Notes under the pieces: model-generated | Database searches by the model: none | What the model saw: the letters and a program-made list of their open reading frames with translations, nothing else | What the model was told of the DNA's origin: nothing | Made by a program: the position numbers and the translations under genes | From: DSNY01 sp037446035 | GTDB taxonomy: Bacteria > Pseudomonadota > Gammaproteobacteria > Burkholderiales > Burkholderiaceae_F | Reading direction: 5' to 3' | DNA: 13,522 nucleotides | Assembly: GCA_037446035.1 (NCBI GenBank) | Contig: JBBIJJ010000090.1 | Span: 1 to 13,522, forward strand | Shown: one piece after another, positions 7,887-13,522 of the stretch | Position numbering within the stretch: position 1 is the first letter of the stretch | Layout: every line of letters starts with the position of its first letter

Positions 7887-9119
7887 ATGAACCGCCGCCG
7901 CCTCCTGCTTGCCGCGTCGTGCGTCGCGCTCGGCGCGCCGCCATTGGCGCGCGCGCAGGCGTTGTCGTATCCGCTGCGCGGCGAGGTGCAGGAGTTCATC
8001 GATGCGATCGTCGCCGCCTACGGGATCGAGCGCGGCTGGGTCGAACGCGCGATCGCGCAGGGGCGCTACTCGGAGGCGGCCGAGCGGCTGACCACGCCCG
8101 CCAACGCGCCGCCGTCGGCGCGCAACTGGGCCGAATACCGCGCGCGCAACGTCGACGAGCGCCGCGTGCGCGAAGGTCATGCGTTCCTGCGCGAGCAACG
8201 CGCCGCACTGGCGCGCGCAGCCGACCGCTACGGCGTGCCCGAGTCGATCGTCGTCGCGATCATTGGCATCGAGACCTTCTTCGGACGCGTGATGGGCAAT
8301 CTGCGCACGCTCGACGTGCTGCTGACGCTCGCGTTCGACTACACGCGGCGCGCGTCGCTGTATCGCGACGAGCTGGCGCAGTTCCTGCTGCTGTGCCGCG
8401 AACAGGGCATCGAGCCGACCGCGCCGCGCGGCTCGTTCGCCGGCGCCATCGGGCTGCCGCAGTTCATGCCGGGCTCGGTGCGCCGCTACGCGGTCGACTT
8501 CGACGGCGACGGCCGCATCGATCTGACCGCCAGCCGCGCGGATGCCATCGGCTCGGTCGCGAACTTCCTCGCCGCTCACGGCTGGCGGCGCGACCTCGCC
8601 GTGCTGTTGCCCGCGCAGGCCGACGCGTCGGTCGTCGAGGTGCTCGGCCGCGGCATCGCGGCCGGCTACCGCTGGCAGGATGTCGCCGCGCTCGGCGTGA
8701 CGATCGACGGCATCTTGCCCGCGGAAACGCGCGTGCTGCTGATGGATCTGCCGTATCTGACGAGCGACGGCGTCGAGGCGGTCGAGTACCGCGTCGGCAC
8801 CGTCAACGCCTCGGCGCTGCTGCACTACAACCGCAGCTTCTTCTACGCGGCGGCGGTTGCCGAACTCGCGCAAGCGGTCGAGCGGCGCGCCGTCGAGTCG
8901 CTGGCCGCCGACGGTGCGCCGCCCGGCGCGAGGGTGCGCTACTCGGCGTCCGGCTGTCTGGCCGGCTGCGCGTCGACGAAGGCCGGCAGCATCATGCAGG
9001 CGTCGAAGATGCGCATGATCGTCGGCACGTGGTCGAGCCGGCAGTCGAAGCGCTGCGCGTTGAAGATCTGCGGGACGATGCACACGTCGGCGAGCGTCAC
9101 GGCTTCGCCGAACGCGTAG
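7887..9119 (+). CDS. mltB: Lytic murein transglycosylase, MltB-like, with an antisense C-terminal extension
   Basis: MltB-family enzymes cleave the MurNAc-GlcNAc bond of peptidoglycan, forming 1,6-anhydro-MurNAc ends. The ATG at 7887 gives a signal peptide: RRR at 3-5, a hydrophobic core, and probable cleavage after ARA at residue 23. Cys12 is too early for a convincing lipobox, so a soluble periplasmic protein is more likely than a lipoprotein. GIETFFGRVMG (127-137) carries catalytic Glu129. GSFAGAIGLPQFMPGS (182-197) is the family signature, and DFDGDGRID (204-212) matches the calcium-binding loop of Slt35. Family similarity ends near residue 335, after HYNRSFFYAAAVAELAQAV (313-331). Residues 351-410 are read antisense to the isomerase gene and look unlike the rest (four cysteines, many Ser, Lys and Met). 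It begins 26 bp after tgpA. Confidence 0.9.
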   Translation: MNRRRLLLAASCVALGAPPLARAQALSYPLRGEVQEFIDAIVAAYGIERGWVERAIAQGRYSEAAERLTTPANAPPSARNWAEYRARNVDERRVREGHAFLREQRAALARAADRYGVPESIVVAIIGIETFFGRVMGNLRTLDVLLTLAFDYTRRASLYRDELAQFLLLCREQGIEPTAPRGSFAGAIGLPQFMPGSVRRYAVDFDGDGRIDLTASRADAIGSVANFLAAHGWRRDLAVLLPAQADASVVEVLGRGIAAGYRWQDVAALGVTIDGILPAETRVLLMDLPYLTSDGVEAVEYRVGTVNASALLHYNRSFFYAAAVAELAQAVERRAVESLAADGAPPGARVRYSASGCLAGCASTKAGSIMQASKMRMIVGTWSSRQSKRCALKICGTMHTSASVTASPNA

Positions 9120-9580
9120 CGGCCGCTCCGGCGCTCGGCGACGAGCCGCGCCTCGAGCTGCGCCAGCCCCTGTTCGACCCAGTGGCGATACCAGGCGTTC
9201 TTCGCGTCCTCCGACACGCCGAGCGTCTTTACCAGGTAGCGCAGCACGCGCAGGTTGTTCAGCGGATGGATCTCGCAGGCGATCGCCAGCGCGACCGAGC
9301 GCACGTAGGCGCGCGCCAGCGGATCGTGCGGCAGCAGCGGCGGCTGCGGGTACTTGTCCTCGAGGTACTCGATGATCGCCAGCGACTGCGTCAGCGCATG
9401 ACCGTCGTGCTCGAGCACCGGAACGAGCTGGCTCGGGTTCAGCGCGCTGAACGCCGCGGCGAACTGCTCGCCCTTGACCAGGTGCACCGGGACGTACTCG
9501 AACGGCAGCCCCTTCAGATTGAGCGCAATGCGCACGCGGAACGACGCGGACGAGCGCCAGGCGTTGTACAGCTTCATCAT
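8939..9580 (-). CDS. maiA: Maleylacetoacetate isomerase / zeta-class glutathione S-transferase
   Basis: This class uses glutathione to isomerise a cis double bond in maleylacetoacetate or maleylpyruvate, in tyrosine, homogentisate and gentisate breakdown. From the ATG at 9580 it has 213 residues, the usual length. Family marks are SSASFRVRIALNLKG (10-24), the glutathione-site signature in the N-terminal thioredoxin fold; NPSQLVPVL (48-56); QSLAIIEYLE (65-74); and HPLNNLRVLRYL (105-116) in the helical domain. The C-terminus PARQPDAE is typical. Longer frames upstream encode a Cys/Ser-rich stretch unlike the family and are not used. It follows dctM after 79 bp on the same strand, so it may end the TRAP operon. 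No homogentisate or gentisate dioxygenase or fumarylacetoacetase is in view, so the exact substrate is uncertain. Its last 181 bases overlap the mltB ORF on the other strand. Confidence 0.9.
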   Translation of the reverse strand: MMKLYNAWRSSASFRVRIALNLKGLPFEYVPVHLVKGEQFAAAFSALNPSQLVPVLEHDGHALTQSLAIIEYLEDKYPQPPLLPHDPLARAYVRSVALAIACEIHPLNNLRVLRYLVKTLGVSEDAKNAWYRHWVEQGLAQLEARLVAERRSGRYAFGEAVTLADVCIVPQIFNAQRFDCRLDHVPTIMRIFDACMMLPAFVDAQPARQPDAE

Positions 9581-9659
9581 CGGTGTCGAGCGTCGAGGGT
9601 CGGAAGACGCGCCTAGCGTAGCCGGTTTGACGCGGTCCGCAATCCGGGGCGCGCTGCGG

Positions 9660-10982
9660 CTACCGGACGAACTGCACGAGCCACAGGCTGAGCCCCGGAA
9701 ACAGCACGAGCAGCCCGACGCGCACGACATCGGACAGTAGAAACGGCACGACGCCGCGGAAGGTTTCCGCCATCGGCACGTCGCGCGCCATGCCGTTGAT
9801 GATGTAGACGTTCATGCCGACCGGCGGCGTGATCAGCCCGATCTCGATCACCATCAGCGCGAGGATGCCGAACCAGATCGCCTTGCCGGTCGGATCGAGC
9901 CCATGGAAGTCCAGTCCCATGACCATCGGAAAGAAGATCGGGATCGTCAGCAGGATCATCGACAGGCTGTCCATCAAGCAGCCGAGCACGAGGTACACGA
10001 GCAGGATCAGCGCGAGCACCGCCAGCGGCGGCAGCCCCGCGCCGCTGACCCAGGCCGCCAGCTCCTGCGGCATCTGCGTCAGCGCAAGAAAGACGTTCAG
10101 CACGTCGGCACCGAGCAGGATCAGGAAGATCATCGCGCTCGACTCGGCGGTCGCCAGCAGGCACTGCTTGAGGCCGCCCCAGCGCAGCCCTCCGCGCGTG
10201 GCCGCGAAAAAGCCGGCGCCCAGCACGCCGACCGCCGCGGCTTCGGTCGGCGTAAAAACGCCGCCGTAGATGCCGCCGAGCACGACGACGAACAGCGCCA
10301 ATACCGGCCACACCTCGGCGAGCGTGGCAACGCGCGCGCGCCAGCTCGCGCGCGGGCCGGCCGGCCCGGCGTCCGGGTGCAGCCGCACATAGACCGCGAT
10401 CGCCAGCATGTAGCCCGCCGCCGCGAGCAGCCCGGGAATGAAGGCGGCGACGAACAGCTTGGCGATGTTCTGCTCGGCGAGGATCGCGTAGACGATCAGC
10501 ACGACCGAGGGCGGAATCAGGATGCCGAGCGTGCCCCCGGCGGCCAGCGTGCCGGTGGCGAGCGAAGGCTTGTAGTTCAGCCGCCGCAACTCGGGCAGCG
10601 CGACCTGCCCCATCGTCGCCGCGGTCGCCAGCGACGAACCGCAGATCGCGCCGAACCCTGCGCACGCGCCGATCGACGCCAGCGCGACGCCGCCGCGCCA
10701 GTGGCCGATCAGGCTGCTCGCCGCGCGGAACAGCCCCTGCGACAGCCCGCCGCGGCTGGCGAACTGGCTCATCAGCAGGAACATCGGAATCACCGACAGG
10801 TCGTAAACCGAGTAGCGCGCAAAAGCGGCCGTCTTCAGATGGCTTGCCAGCGGCGGCCAGCCGGCGAGCGTGACGTAGCCGGCCGCGCCGGTCACGAACA
10901 TCGCAATACCGATCGGCACGCGCAGCGCGAGCAGCACGACGAGCGCGCCGAACATCGCAAAGCCGAATCCGGCACCGCTCAT
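9660..10982 (-). CDS. dctM: TRAP transporter large permease subunit, DctM
   Basis: This 440-residue inner-membrane protein is the transport subunit of a tripartite ATP-independent periplasmic (TRAP) system, which takes up organic acids using the sodium or proton gradient. It is almost entirely hydrophobic, with about a dozen membrane segments. Family marks are IPMFLLMSQFASRGGL (65-80), GAICGSSLATAATMG (111-125), GTLGILIPPS (150-159), VFTPTEAAAVG, and near the C-terminus ITPPVGMNVYIING. Start and stop give the normal length. The start codon overlaps the dctQ stop as ATGA (10982-10979), so translation is coupled. A longer open frame runs upstream through dctQ, but that part is a shadow of dctQ. 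No substrate information lies in this subunit. Confidence 0.95.
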   Translation of the reverse strand: MSGAGFGFAMFGALVVLLALRVPIGIAMFVTGAAGYVTLAGWPPLASHLKTAAFARYSVYDLSVIPMFLLMSQFASRGGLSQGLFRAASSLIGHWRGGVALASIGACAGFGAICGSSLATAATMGQVALPELRRLNYKPSLATGTLAAGGTLGILIPPSVVLIVYAILAEQNIAKLFVAAFIPGLLAAAGYMLAIAVYVRLHPDAGPAGPRASWRARVATLAEVWPVLALFVVVLGGIYGGVFTPTEAAAVGVLGAGFFAATRGGLRWGGLKQCLLATAESSAMIFLILLGADVLNVFLALTQMPQELAAWVSGAGLPPLAVLALILLVYLVLGCLMDSLSMILLTIPIFFPMVMGLDFHGLDPTGKAIWFGILALMVIEIGLITPPVGMNVYIINGMARDVPMAETFRGVVPFLLSDVVRVGLLVLFPGLSLWLVQFVR

Positions 10983-11497
10983 CGTCGCGATTGCCGTGCG
11001 TGACGCCACGCGGTGTACAGGCCGACGACCGCGAGCAGCGCGAACGAGGGCACCATCAGTGCGACCGGAACCCAGGTCGGCACCGCCAGCACGGTGGTCG
11101 TCTCGCCGGCCTCGGCAAGCCCGCGCGCGCCGTCGACCATGCGCCAGGCGATGAGCGCGCTGCAACCGGCAAGCAGCGCGGCGCCGAGCGCGTCGAGCGC
11201 CGCGCGCACTCGCGGCCGTGCCCGCGCGGTGAAAAAATCGACGATCACGTGGCCGCCGCGCAGCTGGCACCAGGGCAGGAAAGCCGCGACACCGACCGCG
11301 CAGCCGAGCTGCACCAGCTCGTAGTCGCCCGGCACGGCTCTGGCGAAGAGCCAGCGCCCCAGGATGCTCACGGTCACCAGCAGCGTCAGCGCAACGAACA
11401 CGGCCCCGCCCGCGAGCGCGGCCAGCTCGCACGCGCGCTGCAGTGCGCGGCCGAAGCCATCCGCGGGCGGTGCCCGCCACGAAGCGGTTTCGTTCAC
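10979..11497 (-). CDS. dctQ: TRAP transporter small permease subunit, DctQ
   Basis: This 172-residue protein is the small membrane subunit of the TRAP system, which associates with DctM and shapes the docking site for the binding protein. Hydrophobic segments lie at about 28-46, 62-78, 98-117 and 142-163, the four-helix pattern of the family. GRWLFARAVPGDYELVQ (47-63) and QLRGGHVIVDFF (78-89) match the conserved DctQ regions. The start is a GTG at 11497 without a clear Shine-Dalgarno, so the exact N-terminus is less certain than the frame. It lies 121 bp after dctP and overlaps dctM by 4 bp. Confidence 0.92.
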   Translation of the reverse strand: MNETASWRAPPADGFGRALQRACELAALAGGAVFVALTLLVTVSILGRWLFARAVPGDYELVQLGCAVGVAAFLPWCQLRGGHVIVDFFTARARPRVRAALDALGAALLAGCSALIAWRMVDGARGLAEAGETTTVLAVPTWVPVALMVPSFALLAVVGLYTAWRHARQSRR

Positions 11498-11544
11498 CGG
11501 GTCGCGCCGCTCGTTGGGACCGCAGCCCGTTCGGCGCGGCCACC

Positions 11545-11559
11545 GCGCGCCCCGCGCGC
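11545..11559 (-). other. GC-rich stem-loop between dctP and dctQ
   Basis: A perfect GCGCGC / GCGCGC inverted repeat with a three-base loop lies in the 121-bp dctP-dctQ gap. No T-run follows, so it is not a standard terminator. In TRAP and ABC operons such hairpins after the binding-protein gene can stabilise its mRNA or reduce read-through into the permease genes. That role is inferred, and in DNA this GC-rich a six-base match can arise by chance. Confidence 0.3.
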
Positions 11560-11618
11560 AACCGGTGAGCGCACGTGCAGATCCCGCTGCGCTCGCATCG
11601 GGCGCCGCCGCCGAGCGC

Positions 11619-12653
11619 CTACGGTTTCTCGTACTTGCGAATCAGCGTCCGCGCGGCTTCGAGCAGCTTCTTGCCGTCATGGCCGCGCGCGTTCATGTCC
11701 TTGACCCAGTCGTCGTACAGCGGCGCGAGCGTCCTTTCCCACTGCGCCAGCTCGGCGGCGGGAACCGTGTGGAAGGTGTTGCCGCGCGCTTCGGCGAACT
11801 TGCGGCCGGCGGGCGCGGACTCGTCCCACGCACGGCCGATCGACGCGGAAAACTCGCGTCCGCTGTTGACGTCGATGACCTTCTTCAGATCGGGCGGCAG
11901 CGACTCGTAGCGCTTCGGGTTCATCGCGATCGTGAAAACGACCGTGTACAGCGTGCGTGCCCGCGGATCGGTCTCGGTGTGGTACTTGACCAGCTCGTGC
12001 GCCTTGATCGCCGGAATCACCTCCCACGGCAGGATGAAGCCGTCGATGACGCCCTTCGACAGCGAGTCGGTGACCTGCGGCAGCGGCATCGCGACCGCCG
12101 AGGCGCCGAGCAGCTGCATCATCTTGGTCGTCTGCCGCGATGGCGCGCGCATCTTCAGTCCCTTGAAGTCGGCCATCGACCTGATCTGCCGCTCGCGCGT
12201 GTGGATGTAGCCCTTGTCGTGCACGTTCAGCGCGAGCACCTTGACGCCCGGGAACTCGTCGCGCGCGTGCTGCTCGTAGTAGTCCCACACCGCGCGCGAA
12301 GTCTGCTCGGCGTTGGAGGTCATGAACGGCAGCTCGAACACCTCCATGCGCGGAAAGCGCCCCGGCGTGTAGCCGAGCAGCGTGAAGACCACGTCCGCGA
12401 TGCCGTCCTTGGCCTGGTCGTACAACTGGGCAGGCGCGCCGCCGAGCTGCATCGCCGGGAAGATCTGGCACTTCAGGCGGTTGTTCGACTCGCGTTGAAT
12501 CTTCTCGCACCACGGCTGCAGCACTTTGGTCGGCGGCATCGCCTGCGGCGGCCAGAAGTGCGACACCTTCAGCGTGATTTCCTGCGCGCCGGCGGCGCCA
12601 GCGGCGAGCGCGGCGGCGCAGGCGAGCGCGCGCAGCACGGTTGCGATGCTCAT
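11619..12653 (-). CDS. dctP: TRAP transporter periplasmic substrate-binding protein, DctP family
   Basis: This 344-residue periplasmic protein captures the substrate for the DctQM permease. Residues 1-23 form a signal peptide with an AGA cleavage site before QEITLKV. Family marks are the N-terminal strand KVSHFWPP (29-36), QIFPAMQLGG (63-72), GIADVVF (84-90), RFPRMEVFELPFM (99-111), and GLKMRAPSR (165-173), where Arg169 is the conserved arginine that salt-bridges the ligand carboxylate in known DctP structures. LSKGVIDGF (198-206) follows. A carboxylate ligand is therefore likely, but its identity is open. The ATG at 12653 is supported by AGAGGAGA six bases upstream. The gene lies 39 bp after the NDP-forming CoA ligase, suggesting that the imported acid is activated to a CoA thioester. 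Confidence 0.95.
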   Translation of the reverse strand: MSIATVLRALACAAALAAGAAGAQEITLKVSHFWPPQAMPPTKVLQPWCEKIQRESNNRLKCQIFPAMQLGGAPAQLYDQAKDGIADVVFTLLGYTPGRFPRMEVFELPFMTSNAEQTSRAVWDYYEQHARDEFPGVKVLALNVHDKGYIHTRERQIRSMADFKGLKMRAPSRQTTKMMQLLGASAVAMPLPQVTDSLSKGVIDGFILPWEVIPAIKAHELVKYHTETDPRARTLYTVVFTIAMNPKRYESLPPDLKKVIDVNSGREFSASIGRAWDESAPAGRKFAEARGNTFHTVPAAELAQWERTLAPLYDDWVKDMNARGHDGKKLLEAARTLIRKYEKP

Positions 12654-12659
12654 GCTTGT

Positions 12660-12665
12660 CTCCTC
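12660..12665 (-). promoter_or_regulatory. Strong ribosome binding site of dctP
   Basis: The minus strand reads GAGGAG six bases before the dctP ATG, the best Shine-Dalgarno in the TRAP operon. It fits the need for an excess of binding protein over permease, since dctQ and dctM have no comparable site. Confidence 0.75.
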
Positions 12666-12692
12666 TGTCGTTCGCGTTGTGCCGGCAGGATA

Positions 12693-13522
12693 TCAAGGCG
12701 GCGACGCCGGCGGAATCGCCTCGGCCTGCCGCAACCGCCGATAGCGCGCGAGCACACCGGCGGCGTGCGCCATCTCCTCGCCGTCATTGAACATCGGCAC
12801 GCCGGCCGCCTCCATCGCGGCGAACCAGGCGTCGCGGTCGGTCAGGGTTCCCATCATCGTGTGCAGCAGCGGCAGCGCCGCGTCGCGCGCACGCCGCGCC
12901 AACGCTTCGATCACCGGCGCCGCATCGACCATGAACGGCACCACGTGCAGCATCAGCACGGCGTCGAAGGCAGCGCGTGCCTGCACCAGCGCCCGATCGA
13001 GCGCCGTTGCGAACCGGTCTTCGCGGGCGTCGGCGAGCAGGTCGAGCGGGTTGGCCACGGCGGCCTCGGGCGGCAGCGCGGCGCGCAGCGCATCCGCGAG
13101 CGCGGGCGGCAGCGCGGGCATCGCGAGCCCTTCGGCTGCACAGCGGTCCGCCACCAGCACACCCGGCCCGCCCGAGTTCGACAGCAGCAGCACGCGCGGG
13201 CCGATCCCTTTCGGATAGCGGCCAAAGGCCTTCGCCGCGAGCAGCAGGCTGCGCAGGCTCGTGACCTGCACGATGCCGGCGCGCTCGCAGAATGCCCGCG
13301 CGTCGGCCTCGCGCAGCGATGCGGAGCCGGTGTGCCGCTGCGCGGCGTCGGCACCTTCGCGCAGGCGACCGCCGAGCAGCGCGACCACCGGCTTGCGGGG
13401 CGCCACGGCGCGCGCCACCGCCGCAAAGCGCTCGACATCGCCGCAGCTCTCCGCGTACAGCAGGACCGCGCTGCACGCGTCGTCGGCGCCGAAGTGCTCG
13501 AGATAATCGGCCAGCGACAGAT
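12693..13522 (-). CDS. NDP-forming acyl-CoA ligase (acetyl-CoA synthetase alpha-type C-terminal part), 5' end outside the window
   Basis: The frame is open to the window edge, giving 275 visible residues. They match the ligase-CoA (Succ_CoA_lig) region of ADP-forming acetyl-CoA synthetases, which make or break acyl-CoA thioesters through a phosphohistidine. Visible marks are ARAVAPRKPVVALLGGR, then RHTGS with the expected phosphohistidine codon at 13332-13334, then LLSNSGGPGVLVAD, and VANPLDLLAD. The usual closing segment GVPMFNDGEEMAHAAGVL follows, and the protein stops 16 codons later. The C-terminal ATP-grasp domain common in fused enzymes does not follow. The protein is either an alpha-only subunit or has the ATP-grasp part at its unseen N-terminus. 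A GTG at 13418 could be taken as a start but lies inside conserved sequence. It is upstream of dctP by 39 bp in the same operon. Confidence 0.88.
   Translation of the reverse strand, partial: LSLADYLEHFGADDACSAVLLYAESCGDVERFAAVARAVAPRKPVVALLGGRLREGADAAQRHTGSASLREADARAFCERAGIVQVTSLRSLLLAAKAFGRYPKGIGPRVLLLSNSGGPGVLVADRCAAEGLAMPALPPALADALRAALPPEAAVANPLDLLADAREDRFATALDRALVQARAAFDAVLMLHVVPFMVDAAPVIEALARRARDAALPLLHTMMGTLTDRDAWFAAMEAAGVPMFNDGEEMAHAAGVLARYRRLRQAEAIPPASPP

Noticed and set aside
7887..7925. Lipoprotein signal at Cys12 of the MltB-like protein
   Set aside because: The hydrophobic stretch before the cysteine is too short and the -3 residue does not fit a lipobox; cleavage after ARA at 21-23 fits better.
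7919..9616. 565-codon plus-strand frame across mltB and the isomerase gene
   Set aside because: Arg/Ala-rich translation without domain motifs. Both strands are explained by mltB and maiA, which carry intact catalytic signatures.
9581..9730. 50-residue N-terminal extension of the isomerase
   Set aside because: The Cys/Ser/Gly-rich stretch is unlike the family and partly antisense-like to the end of dctM; the MMKLYNAWRSS start gives the normal length.
9613..10665. Alternative frames within dctM, and the extension of the dctM frame up to 11561
   Set aside because: Only the part from the ATG at 10982 encodes the hydrophobic TRAP permease. The rest is out-of-frame reading of dctM or dctQ.

Overview
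The window is a GC-rich, densely coding bacterial chromosome segment. The gene set and protein style (DmdB-type acyl-CoA ligase, ECHDC3-like crotonase, MoxR/DUF58/TgpA cluster, MltB, TRAP transporter) suggest a betaproteobacterium, most likely Burkholderiales. That assignment rests on protein resemblance from memory, because no rRNA or other marker gene is present. I see no tRNA, rRNA, CRISPR array, insertion sequence or phage gene, and nearly every stretch is coding.

Layout. (1) 123-2594, minus strand: an AMP-forming acyl-CoA synthetase followed by a crotonase-fold protein, with the stop codon of the first inside the ribosome binding site of the second. (2) 2700-3623, minus strand: a zinc-dependent histone-deacetylase-family amidohydrolase. 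(3) 3659-9119, plus strand, starting only 35 bp from that gene and divergent from it: MoxR AAA+ ATPase, DUF58 membrane protein, TgpA-like membrane transglutaminase and MltB-like lytic transglycosylase, closely packed. (4) 13522-8939, minus strand: the 3' part of an NDP-forming acyl-CoA ligase (cut by the window edge), then dctP, dctQ and dctM of a TRAP transporter, then a maleylacetoacetate-isomerase-type glutathione transferase. Blocks 3 and 4 converge, and their last ORFs overlap by 181 bp.

How the genes may work together. Block 1 looks like acyl-CoA activation and metabolism, but the crotonase lacks both classical hydratase glutamates, so plain hydratase activity is doubtful. Block 3 looks like a cell-envelope module: a cytosolic MoxR chaperone with its usual DUF58 partner, a membrane transglutaminase-fold enzyme facing the periplasm, and a periplasmic peptidoglycan-cleaving enzyme. 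Block 4 looks like uptake of an organic acid by a TRAP transporter, its activation to a CoA thioester by the adjacent ligase, and possibly a glutathione-dependent cis-trans isomerisation. The substrate cannot be read from the sequence.

The points most worth a second look are the catalytically altered crotonase, the MoxR-DUF58-TgpA-MltB grouping, the antisense tail of the mltB ORF, and the ligase-TRAP-isomerase operon with its apparently alpha-only ligase C-terminus. I did not find a clear, wholly new defence or mobile system.
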